Assembly (NCBI GenBank): GCA_035235625.1
Contig: CP141145.1
Location: 41,644,668 to 41,708,667 of the forward strand
Reading direction: 5' to 3'
DNA length: 64,000 nt
Source of the DNA: Saururus chinensis
Taxonomy: Eukaryota > Streptophyta > Magnoliopsida > Piperales > Saururaceae
Shown here piece by piece: positions 10,937 to 23,447 of this stretch. Each line of letters opens with the position of its first letter. The stretch's first letter is position 1. A model generated the notes under the pieces. That model ran no database searches. It saw only the letters and a list, made by a program, of their open reading frames with translations, and was not told where the DNA came from. The translations under genes were made by a program, and so were the position numbers.

Positions 10937-13900
10937 ATGGCTGGTCCTAATCATGCAGGCGCTAATAACCATCGCGGTGCTCGTGACCCAAGGGTGGACG
11001 ATGTGTTGACCGCCATTGAAGGGTTGACACAGGTGTTCCAGGCTAAGCACGCGAGCGGTAGCAGTTCTGAGTCTCTTTCACTCGAGGGATTCAAGAAGCT
11101 TAATCCCCCTAGCTTCAAGGGCGGATTAGATTCCTCTTATTCTTTTGTGTCTCCTCATTTTGCTCATGAGTTGGATGCTTGTTATAAGTTGTTGCATGTT
11201 CCTTTGCGTGTTTCTACACCTTCATCCTCTCTTCGAGCGGAAAAGTATGTTGAGATGATTCCTATGGAGATCGGTGGACATGTGCTACATATGGATCTTA
11301 TTATATTGCCGATGATTGACTTTGATGTGATCCTAGGCATGGATATGATGTCCAAGTTCCATGTGCATGTAGACTGTCGCAGGAGGTGTGTGAAGTTCGA
11401 GTTGCCAGGAGCTAAGCCTTTTATCTTTCAAGGGGTGAAGCGTTCTAATGGCAAATTCTTGGTCTCTTCCTTCAAAGCCAAGAAGTGGATCGATAGTGGA
11501 TGCGAAGCTTTCCTTGCTAGTGTTACGGGGTTGAACATGGAGTTACCTTCTTTGGATTCCGTTCGTGTTGTGGCGGAATTTCCCGATGTCTTCCCTAGTG
11601 ACTTGGCGAGTTTACCACCGGAGAGGGAGATAGAGTTTTGCATTGACCTTATTCCAGGCACTACTCCTATCTCTAAGGCTCCCTATCGTATGGCTCCAGC
11701 CGAACTTAAAGAGCTTAAGGCTCAGCTGCAGGATCTTATGGATAAGGGGTATATTAGGCCGAGTGTATCTCCTTGGGGTGCGCCGGTCTTATTTGTTCGG
11801 AAGAAGGATGGTTCTCTACGGTTGTGTATCGACTACCGAATGCTTAATCAGGTAACCATCAAGAACAAGTACCCTTTACCTAGAATTGATAATTTGTTTG
11901 ATCAGTTGCAGCAGGCACAGGTTTTCTCTAAGATCGATTTGAGATCGGGTTATCACCAACTTCGGATCCGTCCTGATGATGTTGCTAAGACGGCTTTCCG
12001 TACCCGATATGGGCATTATGAGTTCTTAGTTATGCCTTTTGGTCTTACTAATGCACCTGCCTCATTTATGGACTTGATGAACCGAGTCTTTCGGCTTTAT
12101 CTTGATCGGTTTGTAATTATATTCGTGGATGATATTCTGATCTATTCGGCCAATGAGGAAGAGCATGAAGCACATTTGAGGATTGTCTTGCGAACTTTGC
12201 GGGAGCATATGCTCTTTGCGAAGTTTGACAAGTGTGAATTTTGGCTCAAGAAAGTGCATTTCCTTGGTCATGTTATATCGAGAGACGGTGTGGCGGTTGA
12301 TCCCTCGAAAGTTGAAGCCGTGTTGAATTGGGAGCAACCGAAGAGTGCATCGGAGGTCCGCAGCTTCCTAGGACTTGCCGGGTACTATCGCCGTTTCATC
12401 GAGGGGTTTTCTAGCCTTGCGAGCCCTATGACTAAGTTGACAAGGAAGAATGAGAAGTTCGAGTGGAACTCAGCTTGTGAAGAGAGTTTCCAAGAGTTGA
12501 AGAAGAGGCTAACTTCAGCTCCAGTTCTAACTTTGCCTTCCGGGAGTGGCGGATTCGTGGTCTATAGTGATGCTTCTCTTCGCGGCTTGGGTTGTGTACT
12601 CATGCAGCATGGGAGAGTGGTGGCTTATGCATCTCGACAGCTTAGAGTGCACGAGCGGAATTACCCCACTCATGACTTGGAGTTAGCGGCCGTAGTCTTT
12701 GCATTGAAGATTTGGCGGCACTATCTCTATGGTGAGAAGTTTGAGGTATTCACTGATCACAAGAGCTTGAAGTACTTATTCACGCAGCGAGATCTTAATT
12801 TGAGGCAAAGGAGGTGGCTTGAATTCTTGAAGGATTATGACTTCACGATATCGTATCATCCGGGCAAAGCGAACGTGGTGGCAGATGCTTTGAGTCGGAA
12901 ATCAGCCACTACGGTTGCTTGCATGCGAGTTCGTGAGTGGCTCCTTTATGAGGATGCCATTGAGCTAAGGCCAGAGTTGACTTTGGAGGACACACGGAGC
13001 TGGTTTGCTAATCTCTCTATTAGCTCTAGTGTGGTGGATGACGTGGTCGAAGCTCAGAAGGGTGATGAAGAGATTCTAGCTCTTAAGGCTAAGCTAAGGG
13101 AGAAGGCAGTGTTGGGTTTTGAGGAAAGATCCGATGGAAGCTTGATGTATAAGGGTCGTTGGTGTGTGCCGAACACCGTTGAGCTGAGAGAGCGTATCCT
13201 ATCGGAGGCACACCATTCTAAGTTTTCTATCCATCCTGGAGGAACGAAGATGTACCACGACGTGAAGAGGACATTTTGGTGGAATGGGATGAAGAAGGAC
13301 ATTGCGGTCTACGTGTCCAAATGCCTTGTATGTCAGCAAGTCAAGGCAAAGCATCGGCATCCAGGCGGTTTACTACAACCACTTCCGATTTCGGAGTGGA
13401 AGTGGGAGCACGTCACTATGGATTTCGTTTCCGGACTGCCACGGTCGCCGAGTGGTAATGATGCGGTTTGGGTGATTGTTGATCGACTTACTAAGTCCGC
13501 TCATTTCCTCGCGATTAGAATGACTACTCCTTTGGATGTCTTGGCTGCTCTATATTTGAGGGAGATCGTGCGGTTACATGGGATTCCAGTATCTATTGTC
13601 TCTGATCGTGACCCGCGGTTCACTTCGAGGTTTTGGCAGAGCTTTCAGGGTGCTTTGGGCACATCTTTGCATCTTAGCTCCGCTTACCATCCTCAGACGG
13701 ACGGACAGTCCGAAAGGACCATTCAGACGCTTGAGGACATGCTTCGGGCTTGTATCCTTGAGTGGAAAGGAAGTTGGGAGCAACATTTGCCGTTGGCTGA
13801 GTTTTCTTATAATAATAGCTACCAAGCGAGCATCCGGATGGCACCCTTCGAGGCGCTTTATGGGCGTCCTTGCCGATCACCGTTGTGTTGGAGTGAGGTT

Positions 13901-14467
13901 GGAGATCACCTTCTCACTGGCCCAGACCTTATTCAGCAGTCAGTGGAGAAGATACGCCTTATTCGGGAGAGGTTGCAGGCAGCTCAGAGCCGTCAGAAGA
14001 GTTATGCCGATAGGCGACGGCGGGAGTTGGAGTTTGGTGTTGGTGATCATGTTTTCCTTAAGATCTCTCCGACTCGTGGTGTTGTTCGATTTGGACAACG
14101 GGGGAAGTTGTCACCTCGTTTTATTGGTCCATTCGAGATCTTGGAGCGGATTGGCGCCACAGTTTATCGGGTTGCACTTCCACCCCGACTGGCCGATATC
14201 CATAATGTATTCCACGTCTCACTTCTTCGGAAGTATGAGCCGGATCCCACTCATGTCTTGGATTTTGAGCCGTTGGAGCTCCAGGAGAATCTTTCCTACG
14301 AGGAGGTACCTATCCAGATTCTTGATCGTAAGGAGAAGGTACTTCGGCAAAAGGCAATCCCACTCGTGAAGGTGTTGTGGAGGAATCATGGAGTCGAGGA
14401 AGCCACGTGGGAAACGGAGGACGAGATCAGAAAGAAGTATCCTTATCTTTTTGTCGCTGACCTCTAG
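10937..14467 (+). CDS. Gag-pol polyprotein frame of the Tekay-like element
   Basis: One frame of 1176 codons. In order: a gag-type start, an aspartic protease region (around residues 100-150), reverse transcriptase (FVDDILIYS box near residue 400), RNase H ([11 protein letters not shown] near 545), an H2C2 integrase zinc region and catalytic core (about 760-1000), and a C-terminal chromodomain ([14 protein letters not shown] near 1145). The chromodomain wording places it with the Tekay/Del chromoviruses, which are thought to steer integration to particular chromatin. Family polyproteins are normally several hundred residues longer. Treated as a fossil; see the element entry. Confidence 0.9.
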   Translation: MAGPNHAGANNHRGARDPRVDDVLTAIEGLTQVFQAKHASGSSSESLSLEGFKKLNPPSFKGGLDSSYSFVSPHFAHELDACYKLLHVPLRVSTPSSSLRAEKYVEMIPMEIGGHVLHMDLIILPMIDFDVILGMDMMSKFHVHVDCRRRCVKFELPGAKPFIFQGVKRSNGKFLVSSFKAKKWIDSGCEAFLASVTGLNMELPSLDSVRVVAEFPDVFPSDLASLPPEREIEFCIDLIPGTTPISKAPYRMAPAELKELKAQLQDLMDKGYIRPSVSPWGAPVLFVRKKDGSLRLCIDYRMLNQVTIKNKYPLPRIDNLFDQLQQAQVFSKIDLRSGYHQLRIRPDDVAKTAFRTRYGHYEFLVMPFGLTNAPASFMDLMNRVFRLYLDRFVIIFVDDILIYSANEEEHEAHLRIVLRTLREHMLFAKFDKCEFWLKKVHFLGHVISRDGVAVDPSKVEAVLNWEQPKSASEVRSFLGLAGYYRRFIEGFSSLASPMTKLTRKNEKFEWNSACEESFQELKKRLTSAPVLTLPSGSGGFVVYSDASLRGLGCVLMQHGRVVAYASRQLRVHERNYPTHDLELAAVVFALKIWRHYLYGEKFEVFTDHKSLKYLFTQRDLNLRQRRWLEFLKDYDFTISYHPGKANVVADALSRKSATTVACMRVREWLLYEDAIELRPELTLEDTRSWFANLSISSSVVDDVVEAQKGDEEILALKAKLREKAVLGFEERSDGSLMYKGRWCVPNTVELRERILSEAHHSKFSIHPGGTKMYHDVKRTFWWNGMKKDIAVYVSKCLVCQQVKAKHRHPGGLLQPLPISEWKWEHVTMDFVSGLPRSPSGNDAVWVIVDRLTKSAHFLAIRMTTPLDVLAALYLREIVRLHGIPVSIVSDRDPRFTSRFWQSFQGALGTSLHLSSAYHPQTDGQSERTIQTLEDMLRACILEWKGSWEQHLPLAEFSYNNSYQASIRMAPFEALYGRPCRSPLCWSEVGDHLLTGPDLIQQSVEKIRLIRERLQAAQSRQKSYADRRRRELEFGVGDHVFLKISPTRGVVRFGQRGKLSPRFIGPFEILERIGATVYRVALPPRLADIHNVFHVSLLRKYEPDPTHVLDFEPLELQENLSYEEVPIQILDRKEKVLRQKAIPLVKVLWRNHGVEEATWETEDEIRKKYPYLFVADL

Positions 14468-14492
14468 CGAATTTTGGGGGACCAAAATTCCT

Positions 14493-14505
14493 AAGAGGGG
14501 GAGGA
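14493..14505 (+). other. Polypurine tract before the 3' LTR
   Basis: AAGAGGGGGAGGA directly precedes the 3' LTR start TGTAAGG, the place where plus-strand synthesis is primed in this family. Confidence 0.85.
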
Positions 14506-17500
14506 TGTAAGGACCCTCATCTTTAAACCGGTTTTGGTTTTCTTTAATTATGGGTTATCGTGCAATTTACGTGTTTTCTGATCTTATTCGGTGATTTTGT
14601 AAATAAATAGAGTTTGTGATGGTTTTAACCAAAATTAACTTCAATATTAGTGGTTTTAAGTGATTTTAAACCAAATGTGAATTTTTGAGATTTTTCGGAA
14701 TTTTCACTATTTTCCCAAAAATTAGGGTTTTGGCGGGACCCCTGTGGGCCCCACGGTCGAAAATTTTATTTTTATGTCAAATGACCCTAGACATATACTT
14801 AAGGTCACACAAAAATTTTCAGAATTTTATTAGGCTTAATTCGTGCTTAAATTTGCAAAATAACCACTTTTAGCCTACTTTTCATATGTACACCCCAAAA
14901 CTTACCTATGCCTACCCCAACCCTTACTATAAAAGGGCAAACCAGAGCCATTTCCATTTTTGGGAATAGGCTAAGGAAGGAGGTCTAGCCTAATCCCCAC
15001 TTAGGCCCGAATTAGAAGCCGATTAAGGTAAGCTTGCTCTAATTAAGCACTAATCCATGGCTTTTCTCTTAATTTCTTCTAAAATCTACCATTTTCCCCT
15101 TGATTCAATTCGTTTTTGACCATCAAAAGCTACTGATTTGCGTTTTACTACAAACCCTAACTTTCAAAATTCGATTTTTACTACCAACAAGCCCTAGATC
15201 TAAGATTTAATTAAGGATTTCTTAAGTAAATCGATTTCTATTGGTGTTTGATTCAAACTCATTGTATTTTCAAGGATTTCAAGAAGGGTGACTCTTCAAT
15301 CCGAGCTTAATCAAGTGCTGAGGTAATGGGTCTTCAAAATCTCTGTTTATCCATGGTAAAACTCTTCATTTTTGGCTTATTTCGAAATGGTTTGCTTGAT
15401 TTAGTGTGTTAATGGTAAGATTAGAAAATGGAATTATTTAATCCCGATTTCTTAGGGTTTTGCATTATTATGGTTTGGTTTGATATTCTGGAAGTCAAGG
15501 AGGACTTTTGATGATGATTAGGGTGTTAGATGTGGATTTGAAGTGTTTTCTATAGTGTTTCGGTTTGGATTTGCGAAAGGAAGAAGATGATTGTTCTGCC
15601 GTGTTGGCGATCGATCGGCCTTGCAGGGCGATCGATCGGCTGAACTGAAATTTTCAAAATTTTGCGTGTAACCGATCGAACGGCCTGAAGGGCAATCGAT
15701 CGGCTACACAGAAAATTGCATGTTGAGTGTATGATGCCTATTTTGATGATTCCACCTTGGCTTGCCAATTTTATATGAATGTGGAGTGTTTTAAGCTATG
15801 TTAGGCTACTGGAAATGCATGCTATTGAGTTTATGGAGTTGAGATATATGCTTAGTGATGGTGGAATGACTTATGTTTTGTGGCATGATGTTGGAATCGT
15901 TATTTTGAAATTATGAATAGTTGTTTCCCTTTGGTTAAGCATATTTCAGTAGGACTACAATCATTGTTGGACAGATTTGTCATGATAAATTGTGATTAAT
16001 GGTGTGTGAATGTTGGTAAATGCCATGACTCAATGATGAAATGAGTGATGTTATAGGTGTTTAGCCTTTGTGGTTGAGTTTTGAATTTAACTATGATTTC
16101 AACGATTCTTCTACTATGATTTCCGCTGGAATTCATGTTTAGGTAGAAATTCACATGTGTAGTGTGGTAGTGAGTTGATTTTCAAGCATGTTAATATGCA
16201 TCATGTGAAAGGCTTCTACTAGTTACACACACACACATGTGGGGGTTAAATGATGATGTTGAAGCTTAATATCGTGATTATGAATGATGCATTAGGGGCT
16301 GGTGAGAGCACTTATCATGATTAGGGTTCATGTATGCTTTGCCCACGCATGTACCATGTTGCACGCATCATGAAAATGGATTTCCAATTGAGGCTTCATC
16401 GTGATTAATCGAATTTGACCGATTGGATGCAATGTGATGGAATTGCGTGCCGGGTTTATCGGTCGTGGATTAATCGCAAGTTGATTGGTCCGAAAGGACA
16501 TATTTTGATTTGAAGTTCCTGTGTGGAACGATTTGAAGTTCCTGTGTGGAACGATTTGAAGTTCCTGTGTGGAACGATTTGAAGTTCGTGTGGAACGAGT
16601 GCACTCCCCGGGTTGAGTCTTGTTTAATGGAATGATGTGGGGACGAGTTGTGTACTTGTCTTGCGGATACGTGAGAATATCATTATGTGTGTCATCTGGA
16701 CCATGAGAATCCAGTGTGGTATGCCGTGTGCACCCCGCTACCACGTGTTCTAGGGTTCTCTGTGTGAGAACTCGGGCTCTTCCCTCCGCAGGAGATGTCC
16801 CTGGGCGAACACCCTGCTCTAGATTCTGCGTGTGAGAATGGGACATCCTTGGCCAGGATCGTCCGGGCGGCGGTATTAGGGATTGACAACCCCGATCTTT
16901 CTTGAATTCTTGTGTAGAATTTTGTACCATGACACGCCTTCGTGGCCTTGTCTATGCTCCCGTACGTGTGACGTCAATGTGTGATTACTCCTTGATGGAG
17001 GTTGATTGTGATAACATTATGCATGTGGGAATATGTATGTTAGAGATACATCCATGCATGTTGATTTTGATGATAAAATGCATGTGGGAATATGTATGTT
17101 AGAGATACATCCATGCATGTTGATGTTGATGTTATGCATGTGGAATATGTATGTTAGAGATACATCCATGCGGGATTGGTTATGATGTGAATGCATGTGG
17201 GAATATGTATGCTAGAGATACATCCATGCAGGTTGAATTATGCATTTTGATGCGGTGTTAAGTGATATGAATGTGTGATCGAAAGTGATGCACCATGTAA
17301 ATCTTTGATCTGAAACGATCTCATTTCTAAGCTATCGTATTTTCTACGTTGACAGTGATATTAAAAACATTGCTGAGTGTTAAAACTCACCCCTCTTTTG
17401 TGTTTTGATTTGGGGCTGCGTGGTGCGACACGCAGACGGACAGGATTGCCTTTTTGAGGAAAGGTCAGAGGTAGCTTGGGTGTGATGATGGAGATCGTTG

Positions 17501-17870
17501 CGTGACTTTCCTTCATTTTGTTTCATGTTTTATGTTAGAACCTATGTGTAGGGTTCTTTGTTGTGGATTTATGTCACATGTTACAGTTATGTTTGCTTAT
17601 GACTTATTTTGAGCCGGTGTGGGCTTTACTTAAAACTAAGCTTGTGGGTTTGAGATTGTTGTTTACTTTGTGTTAAGCAACACCTTTTCTTCCCCTTTTA
17701 TTTACTCTTGCTCAAAGGATTGTGCGCACTCCGTGTTGCTGTTAATCGCCCGTGGTTAGGGATTAAGTCTTCCGCTAGAATCGTTTCTCAATTTCACTTC
17801 GTCGCCCCCGCGCGCTTGACCGGCCCTTGGACCGGGTTCGGCTCGGGTCGGGCATCGCCTGGGCGTGACA
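14506..17870 (+). repeat. 3' LTR of the Tekay-like element
   Basis: 3365 bp, near-identical to 7436-10776, starting TGTAAGGACC and ending GGGCGTGACA. Most of the differences I counted are C/T or G/A changes, several at CG or CNG sites, as expected for methylated DNA. The copies end somewhat differently in the last 60 bases. Confidence 0.95.
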
Positions 17871-18114
17871 CTTATCCCCTAGGTTATGCTCCTCTTGCTG
17901 ATGACCTCAATGACGTCGATGCTTTTATTGAGGAGATGGACTATTCTGACTGCGTAGGTCACCCTCGCAGTCGTTGGCTGGGCCATGCTGACTACCCTTA
18001 CGTTGGTGTACTTCCATATTAGAACTCGGCTATTCAAGCTCGCCTGATTCGCATAATATTTTTGGTCTTTATAGGCGATGACCATGATGAATGGGTTTTT
18101 AAGGAGAAGCGTAT

Positions 18115-20328
18115 TGTAACACCCGACCCGAGCTAGGGTCTACAAAATCTCTTAATAAAATTTTTTCTTTCCTTAAGCCAAGAATCATCATCTGTGTGCG
18201 AGAGGTACAACGTTCATCTACACACTACGGAGATTCAAAGCTTCCCTGTACATAGACTTAGGTTGTAACAATCATTTACACATGACGAAGCTTCATAATT
18301 CATCGTGTGTAAATCAAAATAAAACTTATTATTGTAATTAATTTGGATTGGGTCAACATTGCCTTGACGTTGGTTACCTAAGTACGTATTGGATATTATT
18401 CCAATACGATAAGATCCGAACGTAATTATGCCTAACAACTACTACATACATTAAGCATTACAAAACCATATACGCTAAAATATGTATATACTAATATTCA
18501 ATTGGAGTTATATAGAAACTGATAAAACACTGGCAATACACATCTTGCTCTATTATAGAGTCGAGTACCACATGACCACCACATGCCTTGCTTTGCCCTA
18601 GAGCATATATAGCACATACACATGTCTCGCTCTATCACTGAGCCGAGGCTGAACAACACACACCATACGTCTCACTATACCCTAGAGCGATACAGAACAT
18701 AACAAGTCACATCAAAACATAGCAAATTAGAATACAAAAAATCACAGCATAGCAAGAGACTTCATATCATATCAAATAAAGCATAACAAAGTAGTTCAAA
18801 TCAGAACATATTAAATCATAACAATTCATACATCTTAATTAGTGCATTATTATCACTAATTAAGATGATAAGCATATAAATAATTTAACATCCTAAGTTA
18901 ACTACTTAGGATGTATATGTACTCTCATACAAAAGATTAGGAATACTTACCTATAGAAGACATAGGAAGCAACAACGTTTAGCGCTGTTTGTTTCTTCAG
19001 AGAGTCCTCCTTTCAGATGCAGATATGGCGGGTAGAATTTCCTTCGAAGTAGCCGGATGTAGCATTCCTTAACTTAGAGATATTCCTTACTTTCTGTACT
19101 CAAAGTTGATAGATAGGACATCCTCTTTTTGGAGACATCTTTCTCCTTCTGTGCTTGTGAACTATGGACAGAGTCTCCCTTTAGCTCAGGGATGCCTCTC
19201 TTACTGGGTGGTGGAGGACAGAGCCTCCCTGACTCCGGATTGATTCTCTTGTTGTGACCCGATAATTGTTGAGAGAACCTCGTCATATTCATAGTCCATT
19301 TTTATTTCTCTGGTGCTCGAGGATGACGAGTAATGCATCTTCTTATATCAGGGCATTTCCTCTTCATATAGCCTTTAACTTGAAGAAATGATCCCTCCAT
19401 TGCATAGAGCATGCTTGATTTAGTCAAGAATGGCTCTTCAACAAACTAAATCGGAGTTAGGATGCTCAAAAACATAGAAAAAGAAGTTTGTCGGTGCTCG
19501 AGGATAATGGGCAGAACCTCTCCTTCTCTTGGGGCGTTTCCTCCTTATAAGGTCTCCAACTCAAAGAAGGGACCGCTCAAATGTGTAAAACACACTCGAC
19601 TTACTTAAGAACAACTCTTAAACGGCCTTAATCAGACTTAGAATGCTTAGATACGGAGGAAACAAAGTTCTGACTAAAAAATAGGAGGAATGGGGTTTAA
19701 ATAGACCCTAGCGAGCCAAAACAGCGGTGCCTCTGGTTTCAAGGGGTGGTGTCGCTGGTTTCGGGGGGGCGACGCCCTCTGAAACGCGCACCAAGCTGCG
19801 GTACCTGCCAAAAGCCCGCTATGCTACAACGCTCGCCGTTACACGCCGCATGTGCAACCCGATGCCTGTGCATAACATGCGCATTGACCGCATGTTGCAG
19901 CCAATGTTACGCGCACCACGGTCGCTTGTGCCGCGCATGCGTTGCACATATGCCTCTTTTTAAATTATTTTTCTCTTATATTTTTTCTTCTTTCTTCAAA
20001 CACACGTATCTTTCTACCCCGGAATCAAATTTGTGTGTTCTTGGTACCGTTGTACTCGTATCGATGAGCTCTTTGATACTAACCCACATAAAGTAGAATA
20101 TCATGCTCTTTCCAAGTGGGTCCTGGCTATTTTCTATGCTTCTTGAGGTCGTAAATTTCAGTCCTGAGCTCCATTTCGCCCGTTCTTTGATTCGCTATGC
20201 TCATTTCTTTGAGCTCTACTCATATACAAAGGTTTCAACCTTTGAAACCCTCTATAATTTATCAAATAAATCTACTAATTACCTCTAACCCTCATAGCTA
20301 AATGTAATTAGAAAAGAGGGGTGTTACA
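18115..20328 (-). mobile_element. Solo LTR, same family as 21577-23447 but inverted
   Basis: Bounded by TGTAACACCC and GGGGTGTTACA and flanked by CGTAT/TGTAT, a 5-bp duplication with one difference. Its reverse complement begins with CACCCCTCTTTTCTAATTA wording matching the start of the LTR at 21577, so it lies in minus orientation. It interrupts the gag part of the old element: gag wording ends just before 18115 and resumes just after 20328. It contains repeated short motifs around CTCGCTCTA and a triplet-poor AT-rich half. No internal coding part, hence a solo LTR. Confidence 0.8.
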
Positions 20329-21576
20329 TGTATCTTCCACTTCCATTGCACTCCAACTCAAAAACATTGTGAATTAGCTTATTTTCATATGGAGGGTAGT
20401 GCTATGCGTTGGGTCGACCAGTTCCTTACTTAGCACCCAGACGCTACTTGGCCTTAGTTAGAGCATGCTCTTTTCCTCTATTTCGGCCAAAATCACTACC
20501 ATAATTTTAATAGTTTATTGCCTCAGGTTCGCCAACTGGGATTAGTCCAAGACTACCAGGATGTTTTCAAGTGTTTGGTGAACCGCATGCAAGGATGGCT
20601 AAGCATGCCCTTATCGGTGTCTTCAAAGCAGGTTTTATGCAAGGGCTCAGGCCTCCTTGGGCTTGGTGAGATTGAGCCCACACCTGTTGTAATTGACCCT
20701 GAGTTAATCTCTATAGAGTTAAAGAAGTAGGCCCGTGTTCTAAAGAACATTCAAGTGAGGAGTATAAATGGACTAAGGGGGAGAGCCCTAATCTCTCCCC
20801 ACTCCCCCTCTCTCCCACATGCCTCCTCCTCCTCCTTGTCTCCTCTCTTGGTCACGGACCAACGAAGGAAAAGTGGCTGCCCGCCCCTCCTTGCTTCCTT
20901 TTAGCATGGATCACTTCAAGAAGCGTGCTGCCAAGGGGATTGAAGCATGTCTTCAAGATAGGCTTTTGGGCACTACTATAAGTGTTGTACCAACCCATAC
21001 TTGAGGATTCTAGGGACATTATATCCTTGACAAGGTAATCCTCTTGTAATTGAATTAATATGCAATTTATTGTGGGTATCATCTTGAAGGATCTAAGGCA
21101 TCCCGAGGCAAATTAACCCCAAACATTAGCGAGTGCTCTCTCCATGATTCAAATTGATATTTTATTATGCCATATAAAAGATTTATTGCTCATAATTTCT
21201 TGATATTTATGTGCATGTATGGAGAAATTAAAAAAGCGGTAGACTTTCTCTTATGCACCAACACCTAGGATCCCTTTGGATTGGTAGAAACTAGGAGAAA
21301 GGGAAAAATAAAGAGAAAGTGAATCAAGGTGAAAAAGAAACTCGGAGATTTTTAAAAAAATTCAGTGTTTGGTTGCACAAATAATGCTATAAAAAATTGA
21401 AACTTGAATCTACCAATAGTAGTAGTGGTGGTGGAGTTAGCCATGGTAGTGGATGTTAACGATTACATATCCGATTAAATATCGGAGTTTGTTTAGATAT
21501 TTATTTTGAATTAGATGGGTTTTGTAGAGTATTTTCGGTGAATTGCAAGGACACAATTCATTTAAGGGGGGAAGAA
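20329..21576 (+). mobile_element. Internal remnant of the old Ty3/Gypsy element
   Basis: About 20334-20735 carries gag-like wording (FHMEGSAMRWVDQF, VRQLGLVQDYQDVFKCLVNRM). From 20740 to 21240 I recognise nothing specific. The last bases, TTTAAGGGGGGAAGAA, look like a polypurine tract immediately before the LTR at 21577. Most of the pol part is not present. Broken. Confidence 0.6.
21268..21455 (+). repeat. Fragment of a triplet-rich dispersed repeat
   Basis: Begins CCCTTTGGATTGGTAGAAAC and runs through an AT-rich block into GTAGTAGTGGTGGTGG. The same order and wording occur at 62097-62290, so this is a partial copy of that repeat family. The other end is not found here. Confidence 0.7.
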
Positions 21577-23447
21577 TGTAACACCCCACATTTCTAATTA
21601 TGTTTAGCCACCGGGGTTAGTGGTAATTAGATAATTTTTCAATGAGTCTTAGAGGGTTTCAAAGGTTGAAACCTTCATATATGAGTAGAGCTTGAAGAAA
21701 TGAGCTTAGTAGATCAATGAACGGGAGAAATGGAGCTCGGGACTGGAATTTATGACCTTGAGAAGCGTAAAAAATAGGCAAAACCCACTTATAAAGAGCA
21801 TAATATTCTACTTTAAGTGGGTTAGAATTGAAGGGTTTATTGATATGAGTCCAACGGTACCAAGAACACGCGAAACCGAGTCCGGGGTAGGAAGTTATGC
21901 GCGTTTGAAATTTTTAAATATATATATAAGAAAAAGAAATTGGCGCACGACACGTGGTGAGGCGCATGTTGCTTGGTGGATGTGCGTGCCATATTTTGGT
22001 GGGGGCCGCAGCCCGAAAACAGCGGTGCCGCTATTTCAGTGCGCCAGGGGTCTATAAATACCCCATTTCAGTCATTTTTTCGGTCAACTTCATTTCTTCC
22101 GTTTCTAAGCATTCTAAGTCCGATTAAGGCCATTCAAGAAGCATTATTAAGTAAGTCGAGTATGCTCTACACAATTATCATTTCTTTGAGTTGGAGACTG
22201 TATAAGGAGAAAAAGCCTTAAGAGAATGAGAGGTCCTACCCGTTATCCTCGAGCACCAATAAACTTCTTTTTCTCCATTTCTGAGCATCCTAACTCAGAT
22301 TTAGTGCGCTCAAGAGGCATTCTTGACTAAATCGAGTGCATTCTATGCAATATAGCGGTCTATTCTCCAAGTTGATGATTGTATGAGAGAAAAACCTCCC
22401 AAAAAAAGAGGAGGCTCTACCCGTTGTCCCCAAGCACCGAAGAAAGAAAAATGGTCCAAGAGTAAGGGGATTCTATCCGCAATTGCCAAGCCACAACAAG
22501 AAAAGTGGTCCAAAAATGAGAAGAATCTTTGGGAAGAGGAGTGTTTGTGCATTGTATTTCAGTGCAAGTCAATGAACATATGGATGCTAGAGGGGGCTCT
22601 GTCTATTGCCTTCGAATTTGAAGGGGAGGACGCCCAAAAGGAACAAGTAGCCCCAAATGCCGCTACCTTGCGAGACATCAGGGGAGTAAGCATTGCTAAC
22701 CTCCTATATAAATTATGGGACTGCATGTGCTAAATCAAGATGTGTGCTATACTTTGATCCTTTGTGTTCTGATATGCTATGCTTAATGCGACTTATTATG
22801 TTCCATCTCGCTCTAGGGTAGAGCGAGACGTGTGGTGTGTGTGTCCGGTCTCAGCTCAACGATAGAGGGAGATAGGTGTTGTGCTCAATCTCGGCTCAGT
22901 GATAAAGCGAGAAGTACATTATGTTCGGTCTCGGCTCAATGATAGAGCGAGACATGTGAATGTGATTGATCTTGCTCTGTGGTAGAGCTATATGTGCGAC
23001 TTCATTGATTTATTAACTTCTACTTGTCTTTGATAGATTACAAATTTTAATATGATTTCAATTGAATATAAGTATATACGTATTTTAACATATATGATTT
23101 TGTGCTGCTTGATTTATGTATAATCGTTAGGCAGAACTATGTTATGATCTGATCGTATTGGAATAATATCCAGTACATACGTAGGCAACCAACGACAAGA
23201 CAACATTGGCCCGATCCAAATTAATTATAATAATAAGTTTTATTCTCATTTACACATGACGAACTATGAAGCTTCGTTGTGTGTATATGATCGTTACAAC
23301 GTGAGTCTACGTATAAAGAAGCTTTGAAGCTCCATAGTGCGTAGGTGAACGTTGTGCTTCTTGTACACAAATGATGATTCCTGGCTTAAGGAAAGAAAAA
23401 ATTTTATTAGAGATTTTCTAGACCTTGGCTAGGGTTGGGGCATTACA
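21577..23447 (+). mobile_element. 3' LTR of the old Ty3/Gypsy element
   Basis: 1871 bp, from TGTAACACCCCACA to GGGGCATTACA, directly after a purine-rich tract, so it reads as a 3' LTR in plus orientation. It shares its family with the inverted solo LTR at 18115-20328 and contains several copies of a GAGCGAGA/TCTCGGCTCA motif between about 22800 and 22990. No matching duplication flanks it alone, as expected for one end of a longer element. Confidence 0.75.

Larger units (their letters stand above)
7436..17870 (+). mobile_element. Young Tekay/Del-like Ty3/Gypsy chromovirus
   Basis: A 10.4-kb element has two direct LTRs (7436-10776 and 14506-17870) and a perfect 5-bp target duplication CTTAT on both sides (7431-7435, 17871-17875). 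A primer binding site follows the first LTR and a purine tract precedes the second. One long frame between them carries protease, reverse transcriptase, RNase H, integrase and a chromodomain. The LTRs differ by roughly 20 substitutions plus small repeat-number changes over 3.3 kb (my count, about 0.6 percent). At commonly used plant rates that means an insertion a few hundred thousand years old. Not fully whole: about one break. It sits inside the gag part of the older element. Confidence 0.93.
2680..23447 (+). mobile_element. Old Ty3/Gypsy element hosting three nested insertions
   Basis: Gag-like coding remnants on the plus strand are spread over about 2900-3278, 6749-7435, 17871-18114 and 20334-20735. 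They are followed by a purine-rich tract just before 21577 and an LTR at 21577-23447. The pieces lie in consistent order and sense, separated by younger elements that each carry target-site duplications, so this was one element before it was interrupted. The gag part carries wording typical of Ty3 gag, for example AYFHMEGSAMRW near 20380. The 5' LTR is not recognised; the left limit is a guess. Heavily broken; many breaks. It is the oldest layer of the stack. Confidence 0.55.
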
